A DNA stretch of 64,000 nt from Pedobacter westerhofensis. Its GTDB lineage: Bacteria; Bacteroidota; Bacteroidia; Sphingobacteriales; Sphingobacteriaceae. Shown here piece by piece: positions 16,607 to 26,343 of this stretch. How positions within the stretch are numbered: position 1 is the stretch's first letter; each line of letters starts with the position of its first letter. The position numbers were made by a program, and so were the translations under genes. Where the stretch lies: positions 1 through 64,000 of the forward strand of contig NZ_FXTN01000010.1 in NCBI RefSeq assembly GCF_900182595.1. The letters run 5' to 3'. The notes beneath the pieces were generated by a model that was given only the letters and a program-made list of their open reading frames with translations, ran no database searches and was not told the origin of the DNA.

Positions 16607-17839
16607 ATGACCTATACCGAAAATATCAGGCTTGCCCTGCAGGCGATACAAAGCAACCGTCTCCGTACGATGCTCACCGCATTGATCATTGCTATTGGCT
16701 TGTCGGCACTGGTGGGAATCCTCACTACACTTGATGCCGTAAAGAAAAGCATGACGGAGGCCTTCTCAAATATGGGGGCCAACTCGTTCACCATCAGAAA
16801 CAGGGGAACAGGTATCCGTATCGGAGGGCCAGGTGAAGGTCCCAAACCATTTAAATCGATACGTTACGAAGATGCCTTTGCATTAAAAAACCGGCTGGAT
16901 GCTCCTGCATCGGTTACCATCAGCGTAACAGCCACGCGTGGCGCTACTGCCAAATACAGCAAGGAGAAAACGAATCCAAACATATCTATACAGGGAATTG
17001 ATGAAAACGGACTGAAAGCACAGGGACTTGATCTGGCGCAGGGCAGAAATTTCAGCAGTGCCGAAGCAGAACTTGGCAATAACCTGTGTATTATCGGCAG
17101 TGAGATTGCCACCACCTTATTTAAACACGAATCCCCTATAGACAAAGTGCTCACCGCCGGTAACAGCCGGCTCAAGGTAATAGGGGTACTTGCCAGCAAG
17201 GGCTCCAGTATGGGATCCAATACCGACAGGGCTGTATTTATACCCCTGTACAAAGCCAAGGTGATCAACTCCAGCAGCAATCCTTCCTATACGCTGACTG
17301 TTACTGTAAACAGCAACGAACAGATGGAAACAGTGATTGGTGAGGCTACAGCTGAATTCAGAAAGGTGCGGAAAGTGAAAATTACGGAGCCAAACAATTT
17401 TGAAATTACCAAGAGTGATGCCGTTGCACAAACTTTATTCGAAAACCTGGCCATGATAGCCATCGGGGGTATCACGATCGGTGTGATCACGCTGGTTGGC
17501 GCCTCTATCGGGCTCATGAACATCATGCTGGTATCCGTAACCGAAAGAACGCGCGAGATAGGCATCAGGAAAGCTATTGGAGCTAACCCTTCGGTGATCC
17601 GCAAACAGTTCCTTATAGAGGCTGTAATGATCTGCCTGATGGGGGGTACAATGGGCATACTCTTCGGGATTTTGCTGGGAAATGCAATTTCACTGGCCAT
17701 GGGCGGATCATTTATCATTCCATGGCTGTTTATTTTTGGCGGATTTGTGCTCTGCGTACTGGTTGGTGTGCTGTCAGGCTATTATCCGGCAAGAAAGGCA
17801 TCAAAGCTGGACCCTGTAGAGGCCTTACGGTATGAGTAA
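16607..17839 (+). CDS. MacB-type ABC transporter permease
   Basis: 410 residues. A membrane helix near residues 20-40 (LTALIIAIGLSALVGILTTL) is followed by a large periplasmic MacB_PCD domain (about 45-270). Three membrane helices of the FtsX domain follow (ENLAMIAIGGITIGVITLVGA, MICLMGGTMGILFGI, FGGFVLCVLVGVLSGYYP). ERTREIGIRKAIGA is the conserved cytoplasmic coupling segment, and the C-terminus PARKASKLDPVEALRYE is the family hallmark. Such permeases form mechanotransmission transporters with a cytoplasmic ATPase, which is not encoded next to it. The substrate is unknown. Confidence 0.93.
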   Translation: MTYTENIRLALQAIQSNRLRTMLTALIIAIGLSALVGILTTLDAVKKSMTEAFSNMGANSFTIRNRGTGIRIGGPGEGPKPFKSIRYEDAFALKNRLDAPASVTISVTATRGATAKYSKEKTNPNISIQGIDENGLKAQGLDLAQGRNFSSAEAELGNNLCIIGSEIATTLFKHESPIDKVLTAGNSRLKVIGVLASKGSSMGSNTDRAVFIPLYKAKVINSSSNPSYTLTVTVNSNEQMETVIGEATAEFRKVRKVKITEPNNFEITKSDAVAQTLFENLAMIAIGGITIGVITLVGASIGLMNIMLVSVTERTREIGIRKAIGANPSVIRKQFLIEAVMICLMGGTMGILFGILLGNAISLAMGGSFIIPWLFIFGGFVLCVLVGVLSGYYPARKASKLDPVEALRYE

Positions 17840-17840
17840 A

Positions 17841-17875
17841 AAAAAGGGAGCACATCTCAGATACGCTCCCTTTTT
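17841..17875. terminator. Bidirectional terminator between the ABC permease and rfbB
   Basis: A-run, GGGAGC (17846-17851), 13-nt loop, GCTCCC (17865-17870), T-run. It can serve both converging genes. Confidence 0.85.
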
Positions 17876-17896
17876 ATAGTTAAAAACAAGACAATA

Positions 17897-18949
17897 CTAT
17901 CTTGCGCTGTATTGCGTTTCGTAATACTTCTGGTAGTTACCAGAGGTTACGTTGGTTAACCACTCTTCGTTCTCCAAATACCATTCAACTGTTTTCTCCA
18001 ATCCTTCTTCAAACTGAAGGCTTGGTACCCAGTTTAATTTTTCCTGCAGTTTCGTAGAATCAATTGCATAACGCAGGTCGTGCCCTGCACGGTCTGTTAC
18101 AAAAGTGATCAGACTGGCAGATTCACCTTCTGCACGTCCAAGCTTCTTGTCCATGATCTTGCATAGCAGATGGATCAGGTCAATATTTTTCCATTCATTG
18201 TGACCACCAATATTGTAGGTCTCCCCTGTTTTAGCTTCGTGGAAGATCACATCGATAGCCCTTGCATGATCCTCTACCCATAACCAGTCGCGGATATTCT
18301 CTCCTTTACCATAAACCGGTACCGGAAGACCATTTTTGATATTATTGATGGCCAGGGGAATCAGTTTTTCAGGAAAGTGGTGAGAACCGTAATTGTTGGA
18401 ACAGTTAGAAATCACCACATCAATTCCATAAGTATCATGGTATGCCCTTACAAAGTGGTCAGACGAAGCTTTTGACGCCGAATACGGACTGTGCGGATCA
18501 TAACCGGTAGTTTCAGTAAACATACCTGTGTCACCTAATGCACCATACACCTCGTCGGTAGAAACATGATAAAATCTTTTTTTGTCATAATCACCCTTCC
18601 AGAACTCACGTGCCGAATTCAGCAGGTTAACAGTTCCGATTACGTTAGTCATTACAAAAGCAGTAGGATCCGTTATAGAACGGTCTACATGCGATTCTGC
18701 CGCAAGGTGTATCACTGCATCGAAATTCTCTTTTTCGAAGAGCTCATTGATTTCTACAGCGTCAGTAATATCGGCCTTTACAAATCTGTAATTCGGGCTT
18801 GCCTCAATATCAGTTAAATTGGCAAGATTACCTGCATAAGTTAGTTTATCAAGATTTACGATTTCGTAATCAGGATATTTATTCACAAATCTGCGCACTA
18901 CGTGAGAGCCTATAAATCCTGCTCCGCCGGTTATTAAAATTTTTTTCAT
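17897..18949 (-). CDS. rfbB: dTDP-glucose 4,6-dehydratase
   Basis: 350 residues of the extended SDR family. GGAGFIGSHVVRRF is the NAD-binding motif, AAESHVDRSI the substrate loop, STDEVYG the catalytic Thr-Asp-Glu, and YSASKASSDHFVRAYH the YxxxK pair. HHFPEKLIPL and GENIRDWLWVEDHA are typical of RfbB. It converts dTDP-glucose to dTDP-4-keto-6-deoxyglucose for deoxysugar (for example rhamnose) synthesis. It is last in the ugd-uxs-galE operon. An RmlD-like reductase is 39 kb away in this window, but no rmlA or rmlC was seen. Confidence 0.96.
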   Translation of the reverse strand: MKKILITGGAGFIGSHVVRRFVNKYPDYEIVNLDKLTYAGNLANLTDIEASPNYRFVKADITDAVEINELFEKENFDAVIHLAAESHVDRSITDPTAFVMTNVIGTVNLLNSAREFWKGDYDKKRFYHVSTDEVYGALGDTGMFTETTGYDPHSPYSASKASSDHFVRAYHDTYGIDVVISNCSNNYGSHHFPEKLIPLAINNIKNGLPVPVYGKGENIRDWLWVEDHARAIDVIFHEAKTGETYNIGGHNEWKNIDLIHLLCKIMDKKLGRAEGESASLITFVTDRAGHDLRYAIDSTKLQEKLNWVPSLQFEEGLEKTVEWYLENEEWLTNVTSGNYQKYYETQYSAR

Positions 18950-18973
18950 CAGTAGATTGTTTAATGCTAATCT

Positions 18974-19540
18974 TTATATTTCTTCTGGCAGGCCAATTTC
19001 GCGTGCGGCCTTTGTCAATCGCTGTTCTCCCAACTTTGCGAGTATGGCGTTAAATTCATCTTTAAGGTCGTACTGTAAATCCTCATGCAGCTTGATATAC
19101 TTTTTATACAGTGCAAGGGCAGTCCTTAAATAATAGGTTTTTAGTCGCTCGTTAAACTTTGCGAGGGGCGAAAAAACGCTCTCATTATAGTCCAAAGGTA
19201 CAATATTTAACAAATGTAAACGAAGTTCAACTTCAGTATTGGGATCTTTGGTTACTTTATAGTGATGATTTACCCTTCCGTTGAGTTTTCTGAATGCGGT
19301 CATTGCGTCTTTAGAAGTATGCTTCTTCAGTTTTAACAAGGCTGAAATGGACTCGTCAATTTCCTCAGTAAGTAAAACAGCTCTCTCCTCCAGGTCTGTT
19401 TCGTTCTCCAGCAGTTTAAAATGAAGGTGCTCAGTGAGCACCTTATCTTTTGCGATCAGACGAAGCAATAACTTATCCTTTTCTTTAGGAGGGATGGCCG
19501 TAATGGCAGCCTTAAGATCTTTATGATCCTTTAACAGCAT
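18974..19540 (-). CDS. Conserved hypothetical protein inside the nucleotide-sugar operon
   Basis: 188 residues, soluble, mostly helical and charged (MLLKDHKDLKAAITAIPPKEKDKLLL, KLNGRVNHHYKVTKDPNTEV, HEDLQYDLKDEFNAILAKLGEQ). No known catalytic motif or named family is evident to me. Its ATG follows the galE stop with no gap and rfbB starts 24 bp after it. It is thus certainly part of this transcript, yet nothing in the sequence ties it to sugar chemistry. Confidence 0.75.
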   Translation of the reverse strand: MLLKDHKDLKAAITAIPPKEKDKLLLRLIAKDKVLTEHLHFKLLENETDLEERAVLLTEEIDESISALLKLKKHTSKDAMTAFRKLNGRVNHHYKVTKDPNTEVELRLHLLNIVPLDYNESVFSPLAKFNERLKTYYLRTALALYKKYIKLHEDLQYDLKDEFNAILAKLGEQRLTKAAREIGLPEEI

Positions 19541-20563
19541 TTAGAAAGGGTTATCTTTAAGATATTTTTCCCAGTTCCAGGCAGAGCGCATCATCTCGTT
19601 TACATCGAGTTCTGCAGTCCAGCCCAGGTCCTTTGCCGATTTAGTCACATCGCCCCAAACCTGTTCAACATCTCCATCCCTTCTCGGGCCTATGGTATAG
19701 TTCAGCTTTTCATCTGTAGACGCTTCAAAAGCCTGGATAATCTGCAGCACTGATGAACCTTTACCTGTACCCAGGTTAAAAACTTCATAGTTACTTTCAG
19801 CCTGTCCGCCTTCAAGACGTTTGATTGCAGCAACATGCGCTTTTGCAAGGTCTACTACATGGATATAATCCCTTACCGCACTGCCGTCCGGCGTGTTGTA
19901 ATCGCTTCCAAACACAGTGATCTGGCCACGCTTTCCTATAGCAGACTGCGTGATAAAAGGCACCAGGTTCTGAGGAACACCGATCGGCAGTTCACCGATT
20001 AATGCCGAATCATGCGCACCAACCGGGTTAAAATAACGGAGGGAGATGACTTTCAGATCAGGAGAAACCGCGCAGGTATCCGTCAGGATTTCCTCCGCGA
20101 TCTGTTTCGTATTTCCATATGGAGATTCGGCTCTTTTTACCGGTGCATCTTCTGTTACAGGCAGCTGGTCTGGCTGGCCATATACCGTACATGAGGATGA
20201 AAACACCAGTTGCACATTGCTGTTAAAAGCATTGATCACATTGATCAGCGAGTAGAAATTATTCCTGTAGTATTTGAGCGGAAAATTTACCGATTCGCCC
20301 ACAGCTTTAAAAGCCGCGAAATGGATCACGCCTGTAATATCCGGATGGGCGGCCACAAATTGCTGTACCTTTTGCTCATCGCAGAGATCAAGTTCAGTAA
20401 AATCAGGCTTTTTACCCGTAATTGTTTCCAGCTGGGTTAAGATCTTTGGATTGGAATTTGAAAAATCATCCACCAGGATCACCTCGTAGCCAGCATTGAT
20501 GAGCTCAACTGCGGTATGAGAACCAATAAAACCAGTTCCACCGGTAACTAATATCTTCCCCAT
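19541..20563 (-). CDS. galE: UDP-glucose 4-epimerase
   Basis: 340 residues of the extended SDR family. GGTGFIGSHTAVELINAGYEV is the NAD motif, FSSSCTVYGQP holds the catalytic Ser, and YGNTKQIAEEIL is the YxxxK motif. LRYFNPVGAHDSALIGE and the C-terminal GPRRDGDVEQVWGD are specific for GalE. It interconverts UDP-glucose and UDP-galactose. It sits 6 bp from the decarboxylase and abuts the hypothetical gene, in one leftward operon with ugd and rfbB. Confidence 0.96.
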   Translation of the reverse strand: MGKILVTGGTGFIGSHTAVELINAGYEVILVDDFSNSNPKILTQLETITGKKPDFTELDLCDEQKVQQFVAAHPDITGVIHFAAFKAVGESVNFPLKYYRNNFYSLINVINAFNSNVQLVFSSSCTVYGQPDQLPVTEDAPVKRAESPYGNTKQIAEEILTDTCAVSPDLKVISLRYFNPVGAHDSALIGELPIGVPQNLVPFITQSAIGKRGQITVFGSDYNTPDGSAVRDYIHVVDLAKAHVAAIKRLEGGQAESNYEVFNLGTGKGSSVLQIIQAFEASTDEKLNYTIGPRRDGDVEQVWGDVTKSAKDLGWTAELDVNEMMRSAWNWEKYLKDNPF

Positions 20564-20569
20564 TGCTGA

Positions 20570-21559
20570 TTAGCGGTTATAAGTTGTAAAATCTTTATGT
20601 TCTTTGTTCACCAGTGCTTCTGCAGGCAGGCTTTTGAAATACTCGTAAGTAATTTTTAAGCCTTCTGCACGGTCTACCTTTGGCTCCCAGCCCAGCAGGG
20701 CGCGGGCTTTGGTAATATCCGGCTGGCGTTGCTTGGGATCATCTACAGGAAGTTCCTTATAGATTACCTTCTGCGTAGTACCTGTCAGTTTAATAATCTC
20801 TTCAGCAAACTGGCCAATCGTGATCTCATCAGGGTTTCCGATGTTTACCGGCTGTGCATAATCACTCAGCAGTAATCTGTAGATACCCTCTACAAGGTCG
20901 TCCACATAGCAGAAAGAGCGTGTTTGTGAACCATCCCCAAAAACTGTAAGGTCTTCGCCTCTCAGTGCCTGTCCGATAAACGCAGGTAAAACGCGTCCGT
21001 CATTGAGGCGCATCCTTGGTCCGTACGTATTGAAGATACGAACGATACGGGTTTCCAGACCGTGGAATGTATGATAAGCCATAGTAATGGCTTCCTGGAA
21101 ACGTTTAGCTTCGTCATACACGCCCCTTGGCCCTACAGGATTTACGTTGCCCCAGTATTCTTCGGGTTGCGGATTAATGTTCGGGTCGCCATACACTTCA
21201 GAAGTTGAAGCAATGATCATCCTTGCATTCTTATTTTTGGCAAGCCCAAGCAGGTTATGTGTTCCCAGTGAACCTACTTTTAAAGTTTGAATAGGAATTT
21301 TAAGATAATCAATCGGGCTGGCCGGAGAAGCAAAATGAAGGATATAATCCAGCTTTCCGGGAACATATACATATTTAGAAACATCATGGTGGGCAAACTC
21401 AAAGTTCTCCAGCGCAAACAGGTGTTCTATATTTTGCAGGTCGCCCGTGATCAGGTTATCCATTGCAATCACATGGTAATCTTCTTTGATAAACCTGTCG
21501 CATAAATGCGAGCCCAGGAAACCGGCAGCACCGGTTATTAATACTCTCTTACGCTCCAT
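20570..21559 (-). CDS. uxs: UDP-glucuronic acid decarboxylase (UDP-xylose synthase)
   Basis: 329 residues, SDR family. GAAGFLGSHLCDRFIKE binds NAD, HFASPASPIDYLKIPIQTLKVG and STSEVYGDPNINPQPEEYWG are the family segments, and YDEAKRFQEAITMAY is the YxxxK motif. RIFNTYGPRMRLNDGRVLPAF and GDGSQTRSFCYVDDLVEG are diagnostic of Uxs. It makes UDP-xylose from the UDP-glucuronate formed by the neighbouring Ugd. Its start overlaps the ugd end by 11 bp, so the two steps are coupled. The decarboxylase assignment is good, although close 4-epimerases look similar. Confidence 0.92.
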   Translation of the reverse strand: MERKRVLITGAAGFLGSHLCDRFIKEDYHVIAMDNLITGDLQNIEHLFALENFEFAHHDVSKYVYVPGKLDYILHFASPASPIDYLKIPIQTLKVGSLGTHNLLGLAKNKNARMIIASTSEVYGDPNINPQPEEYWGNVNPVGPRGVYDEAKRFQEAITMAYHTFHGLETRIVRIFNTYGPRMRLNDGRVLPAFIGQALRGEDLTVFGDGSQTRSFCYVDDLVEGIYRLLLSDYAQPVNIGNPDEITIGQFAEEIIKLTGTTQKVIYKELPVDDPKQRQPDITKARALLGWEPKVDRAEGLKITYEYFKSLPAEALVNKEHKDFTTYNR

Positions 21560-22868
21560 TTTCTACCAATTTACGGCCAATACTGTTATAATAATATCCC
21601 AATTCAATCATTTTATTGAGGTCATATAAGTTACGCCCGTCAAAAATAACTTTGTTCACTAATTTTTCTTCCATTTTATCGAAATCAGGATTACGGAAAA
21701 CAGACCATTCAGTGGCGATCAGCAAGGCATCAGCGCCTTCCAAAGCATCATACTGGTTTTCTGCATAAACAACCTTATCACCGATCACGTTTTTCACATT
21801 CGCCATTCCTTCGGGATCGAAAACTGTAACCGTAGCGCCTGCTTTAACCAGGTCATCAATGATATACAATGCCGGAGCTTCGCGGATATCATCCGTTTCA
21901 GGTTTAAATGCAAGTCCCCACAGTGCAAAATGCTTTCCTGTAAGATCGCCTTTGTAATATTTGGCAACCTTTTCTACCAGTACAGTTTTCTGTTTTTCAT
22001 TGATTTCCATTACTGCTTTCAGTATGGCGAAATCATATTTGTTCTCTTCTGCGGATTTGGCAAGTGCCTGAACATCTTTAGGAAAACATGAACCACCATA
22101 ACCAATACCCGGGAAAAGGAAGCGTTTTCCAATTCTTTCATCAGAACCAATTCCTTTACGGACTGAATCTACATCAGCACCTACAAGCTCGCAGAGGTTA
22201 GCCACTTCGTTCATGAAAGTGATTTTAGTAGCAAGGAAAGAGTTTGCTGCATATTTTGTCAGCTCAGAAGATTTCTCATCCATAAACAGGATTGGATTTC
22301 CCTGGCGTACATATGGCCCGTATAATTCGCCCATCAGTTTTTTAGCGCGGTCGCTGCGTGTTCCGATTACCACACGGTCAGGTTTCATAAAGTCGTCTAC
22401 AGCGACACCTTCACGAAGAAACTCAGGGTTTGAAACCACGTCAATTTCGATATCAGTATGTGCAGCGAATACGGCTGCTACTTTATCTGCCGTACCTACT
22501 GGCACGGTTGATTTATTTACGATCACCTTGTACTCGGTAACCAGTTTAGAGATGTCTTTGGCAGCGCCAAGAATATAAGACAAATCTGCGGCACCATCAC
22601 CACCAGGAGGCGTTGGAAGCGCCATAAAAATAATTTGAGCATCTTTCACTGCTAAAGCAAGATCAGTAGTGAATGTCAGTCGTTTTTGCTCGATATTACG
22701 CAAAAACAAAACATCCAGGCCTGGTTCATAAATGGGTATCTCACCATTCTGCATTTTCAAAACCTTAGCTTCATTGATGTCTACGCATATCACAGTATTA
22801 CCTGTTTCTGCAAGACAAGTTCCAGTTACGAGTCCAACATACCCTGTTCCGATTACGGCAATTTTCAT
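21549..22868 (-). CDS. ugd: UDP-glucose 6-dehydrogenase
   Basis: 439 residues. The N-terminal Rossmann motif is GTGYVGLVTGTCLAETGNTV. The catalytic Cys lies in GIGYGGSCFPKDVQAL. The C-terminal nucleotide-binding domain has ALWGLAFKPETDDIREAP. It oxidises UDP-glucose to UDP-glucuronate with two NAD+. It is first in the leftward operon ugd-uxs-galE-hypothetical-rfbB, which supplies sugars for surface polysaccharide or glycoprotein synthesis. The start at 22868 is a good ATG. Confidence 0.97.
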   Translation of the reverse strand: MKIAVIGTGYVGLVTGTCLAETGNTVICVDINEAKVLKMQNGEIPIYEPGLDVLFLRNIEQKRLTFTTDLALAVKDAQIIFMALPTPPGGDGAADLSYILGAAKDISKLVTEYKVIVNKSTVPVGTADKVAAVFAAHTDIEIDVVSNPEFLREGVAVDDFMKPDRVVIGTRSDRAKKLMGELYGPYVRQGNPILFMDEKSSELTKYAANSFLATKITFMNEVANLCELVGADVDSVRKGIGSDERIGKRFLFPGIGYGGSCFPKDVQALAKSAEENKYDFAILKAVMEINEKQKTVLVEKVAKYYKGDLTGKHFALWGLAFKPETDDIREAPALYIIDDLVKAGATVTVFDPEGMANVKNVIGDKVVYAENQYDALEGADALLIATEWSVFRNPDFDKMEEKLVNKVIFDGRNLYDLNKMIELGYYYNSIGRKLVENGA

Positions 22869-23011
22869 ATGAATATATTTTTAATAATTAAGTAGCTTAA
22901 ATTAAACAAGTATGAGTTCATAACGCTATGACATACCGTCTTAGCGAATAATGGACAAATTTTAAAAATTAATCGACTATCTTCGGCTAAGATAATAAAT
23001 AAACGTACAAA

Positions 23012-24232
23012 ATGCTCTGGCTTTATAATTTTGGAATTTTTTTATACACAATAGTTCTCCACATAGCTTCGATATTTAATAATAAAGCTAAATTATTTTT
23101 AAATGGCAGAAAAAATATATTTACCATTATTAAGAATAAGGTTGATATTACAAAAAAGCACGTTTGGTTTCATTTTGCCTCACTCGGAGAGTTTGAACAG
23201 GGAAGGCCGGTTTTAGAGGAATTAAAGCATAAATATCCTGACAAACTTATCGTAATTACGTTTTTTTCACCTTCTGGATTTGAGATCCGCAAAAATTATC
23301 CGCTGGCGGAGGGTGTGTTTTATTTACCGCTTGACACCAAGAAAAATGCCGCAGAATTTGTCCGCCTGATCAATCCTGAGATTGCCATTTTTACCAAGTA
23401 CGAATTCTGGCACCACTATTTCAGCGCCCTGCATCAGCAAGGGGTTCCGCTCTTTATCATTTCAGGGATTTTCAGACCGGAGCAGGCCTTTTTTAAGTGG
23501 TACGGAGATTTTTACAGAGGTATTTTAAGGAATGTAAGCTACTTCTTTGTACAGAACCAGCAAAGTGTAAACCTGTTAAAAGCTTTAGATCTGAACAATG
23601 TATCCCTGAGCGGCGACACCAGGTTTGACAGGGTGGCCGAAAATGCAAAGCATCCAAAAGAGCTGCCACTGATCAGCAAATTTTGTGGTGCAGCACCTGT
23701 ATTTATTGCGGGAAGCACCTGGCTGCCAGACGAACAATTGTTAAAAGAAGTAATTTTAAAATTCCCGGAATGGAAGTTTATCATCGCGCCGCACGAAACA
23801 CATACAGCACATATCAGCGAAATATTAAAACTGCTGCCCGCTGCAGCCAGATACACACAGCTTGGGGAATCAGCTGCAGCTTCTGCTGATCAGGTATTGA
23901 TCATTGATAACATCGGCATCCTTTCATCAGTTTACCAGTATGGAAAGATCGCTTATATTGGCGGGGGATTTGGAACCGGCATCCACAATACGCTGGAGGC
24001 CGCAGCATTCGGGCTTCCGGTAATCTTCGGACCCAAATATGATAAGTTCCAGGAAGCAAAAGATTTACTTGCGCTGCAGGCAGCAATCACTGTACAATCT
24101 GCTGAGGAGCTTTCTGCAGCTTTTATCAGGCTGCAGAAAGATCATGCCGCAGGAGCTGCAGCAAAGAAATATGTTGAAGATAAAACCGGGTCAACGGCAC
24201 AAATCATTAAACACTTAGGGCAGTATATTTAG
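23012..24232 (+). CDS. waaA: 3-deoxy-D-manno-octulosonic acid (Kdo) transferase
   Basis: 406 residues, GT30 family. The N-terminal membrane segment (YNFGIFLYTIVLHIASIF) anchors it to the inner membrane. WFHFASLGEFEQGRPVLEEL is the signature with the catalytic Glu. FIAGSTWLPDE and the donor-binding GGGFGTGIHNTLEAAAFGLPV, GPKYDKFQEA follow. It adds Kdo to lipid A precursor. It is divergent from the ugd operon. Its last 26 bp overlap the 3' end of hemH on the other strand. Confidence 0.96.
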   Translation: MLWLYNFGIFLYTIVLHIASIFNNKAKLFLNGRKNIFTIIKNKVDITKKHVWFHFASLGEFEQGRPVLEELKHKYPDKLIVITFFSPSGFEIRKNYPLAEGVFYLPLDTKKNAAEFVRLINPEIAIFTKYEFWHHYFSALHQQGVPLFIISGIFRPEQAFFKWYGDFYRGILRNVSYFFVQNQQSVNLLKALDLNNVSLSGDTRFDRVAENAKHPKELPLISKFCGAAPVFIAGSTWLPDEQLLKEVILKFPEWKFIIAPHETHTAHISEILKLLPAAARYTQLGESAAASADQVLIIDNIGILSSVYQYGKIAYIGGGFGTGIHNTLEAAAFGLPVIFGPKYDKFQEAKDLLALQAAITVQSAEELSAAFIRLQKDHAAGAAAKKYVEDKTGSTAQIIKHLGQYI

Positions 24233-25253
24233 GCATGTGCTGGTCTCTGATCATCTGAACCAGTCCGCCAATCCATTTTGGAGAATCATTTAAACTAGGC
24301 ACCAGCTGTACTTCTTCGCCTCCCAGCGCTTTAAATTCCTCGCCGTATTCAACTGTTACTTCATACAAGGTTTCCAGGCAGTCGGCCACAAAAGCAGGGC
24401 AAAATACCAGTAACTTCTTTTTGCCTCTGGCAGCAAGTGCTTTCAGTGTATCCGTAGTGTAGGGCTGCACCCATGGTTCTTTTCCTAACCTGGATTGAAA
24501 ACATACAGAATATCTATCTGCCGGAATATCCAGTCGTTCTGCAATTAAACGGGCCGTATCATGGCACTGTGCAGAATAACAGAATTTATTTACATCGGTC
24601 AAAGTCTCGCAGCAGTTTGCTGTTTTAAGACAGTGGCTGCCGGAATGGTCGCATTTCTTTAGCTGGCGTTCGGGCAGGCCGTGAAAGCTGAATAAGATCT
24701 GGTCATAAGTTTCGGGCTGGAATTTCCTGGCGTTGTCTGCGAAGGTATCGATCATCACATCATTATCGTGGAACGAGTTTACAAATGATATCGGCGGGAT
24801 AGTCTGCCATTTTCCCACGATCTCCATCACATTCTGAATAACCGAGCCGGTACTGGCCGAGGCATATTGCGGAAAAAGAGGGATTACCTGGATACTTTCT
24901 ACCAGTCCGGCTTTCATATTGGCAAGAGCAGTATCAATAGAGGGGCTCTGGTAGCGCATGGCCAGCTCTACATGGTATTCAGGGCCAAGCTGTTCCTGTA
25001 CCATTGCCGCCTGGATCTTACTGTAATACAGTAACGGTGATCCATTTTCATCCCAGATTTCTTTATACAATTTTGCGGTCTTAGGGCTCCGGAACGGAAC
25101 GATAATACCTTTAACCAGTAATGTCCTGTTAAATGCCGGGATATCTATTACCCTTTCATCCATTAAAAACTGATCCAGATATCTTCGTACATCACTTACT
25201 TCAGGACTATCGGGAGTCCCCAAATTCACTAATAAAACACCTTTTTTTCCCAT
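24207..25253 (-). CDS. hemH: Ferrochelatase
   Basis: 348 residues from the ATG at 25253 (MGKKGVLLVNLGTPDSP). The earlier in-frame codons are not homologous. SFHGLPERQLKKCDH holds the catalytic His, and FQSRLGKEPWVQPYTTDTL is the conserved C-terminal block. It inserts ferrous iron into protoporphyrin IX. The segment between residues of about 195 and 225 contains several Cys (CDHSGSHCLKTANCC, KFCYSAQCH), an arrangement common in Bacteroidota members whose purpose is unclear. A TATATTTG -7 box lies at 25305-25312. Confidence 0.96.
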   Translation of the reverse strand: MGKKGVLLVNLGTPDSPEVSDVRRYLDQFLMDERVIDIPAFNRTLLVKGIIVPFRSPKTAKLYKEIWDENGSPLLYYSKIQAAMVQEQLGPEYHVELAMRYQSPSIDTALANMKAGLVESIQVIPLFPQYASASTGSVIQNVMEIVGKWQTIPPISFVNSFHDNDVMIDTFADNARKFQPETYDQILFSFHGLPERQLKKCDHSGSHCLKTANCCETLTDVNKFCYSAQCHDTARLIAERLDIPADRYSVCFQSRLGKEPWVQPYTTDTLKALAARGKKKLLVFCPAFVADCLETLYEVTVEYGEEFKALGGEEVQLVPSLNDSPKWIGGLVQMIRDQHMPKYTALSV

Positions 25254-25381
25254 AACTACAGATAGAAACCAACCTGACAAAATAACTCAGGCCAATAACT
25301 GAAACAAATATACATTTAGCTAAACTGCCCGCGAAAAGGGCAATTAATAATTACTTTTTAATGATGAACAGCGGTTCCTGA

Positions 25382-26230
25382 TCAGAATGATTCCAGTTCT
25401 GCTTTAACCTGTTCCATCAGCCACATAGGCGTCGATGTAGCACCGCATATCCCGACTTTGTCATTTGGATTAAACCAGCTCAGGTCGAGCTCATCGGTAC
25501 TGGAAATAAAATACGACTGATCATTATGTTTTTTGCACACATCATATAACACCTTGCCATTGGATGATTTCTTTCCGGATACAAAAATAATCCTGTCGTA
25601 ATTCACTACAAACTGCTCCAGGTCTTCGTAGCGGTTAGACACCTGTCTGCAGATGGTATCATTGGCCTTTACTTCGTAACCTCTGCTCAGCAGCTGGTCT
25701 TTGATATGATAAAATTTCTCAGTGCTTTTGGTGGTCTGGCTGTACAGTGTAAATTTAGCCGGCAGATCTACGTCGTCCAGTTCTGCAAGATCCTGGAAAA
25801 CGATTGCATTGCCATCAGTCTGTCCCTGCAGGCCAATCACTTCGGCATGGCCGTGTTTACCAAAAATCAGGATCTGCTCCCTGTCGTCATAAGAATTTTT
25901 AATCCTGTTCTGCAGTTTCAATACCACAGGGCATGAAGCATCAATTAAAATCAGGTTGTTGTTGAGGGCAAGCTCATAGGTAGAAGGTGCCTCCCCATGT
26001 GCCCTGATCAGTACTTTCTCATTGCGAAGCCCCTGCAATTGCTCATGATCGATGATCCTTAAGCCCTTATCGGTTAAACGCCTTACCTCTTCGTCATTAT
26101 GCACGATATCACCAAGACAATACAAATAATCTTCTTCAGCCAGAATATCTTCGGCCATCTCTATTGCATAAACTACTCCAAAGCAAAAACCTGAAGCTTT
26201 ATCAATAGTAACAGACAAGTTGTAGTTCAT
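25382..26230 (-). CDS. ispH: 4-hydroxy-3-methylbut-2-enyl diphosphate reductase
   Basis: 282 residues from the ATG at 26230. An upstream in-frame ATG at 26263 would add 11 residues. The three Cys ligands of the [4Fe-4S] cluster are visible in GFCFGVVYAIEMAE, DASCPVVLKLQNR and VGICGATSTPMWLME. SGKKSSNGKVLYDVCK is the substrate loop. It carries out the last step of the MEP pathway, giving IPP and DMAPP. A TAATTTTG -7 box (26276-26283) lies just upstream of the longer start, so the longer form is possible if the transcript is short-leadered. Confidence 0.95.
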   Translation of the reverse strand: MNYNLSVTIDKASGFCFGVVYAIEMAEDILAEEDYLYCLGDIVHNDEEVRRLTDKGLRIIDHEQLQGLRNEKVLIRAHGEAPSTYELALNNNLILIDASCPVVLKLQNRIKNSYDDREQILIFGKHGHAEVIGLQGQTDGNAIVFQDLAELDDVDLPAKFTLYSQTTKSTEKFYHIKDQLLSRGYEVKANDTICRQVSNRYEDLEQFVVNYDRIIFVSGKKSSNGKVLYDVCKKHNDQSYFISSTDELDLSWFNPNDKVGICGATSTPMWLMEQVKAELESF

Positions 26231-26343
26231 ATCATTTATTTTATCAGCGGCCATTATGTCCATGCATGTACACTACAAAATTACACAAAAAGAGTTTGAT
26301 ACGCATGTCTGTTGAGTGTTATATTCAAAACTCTTATCCGGGA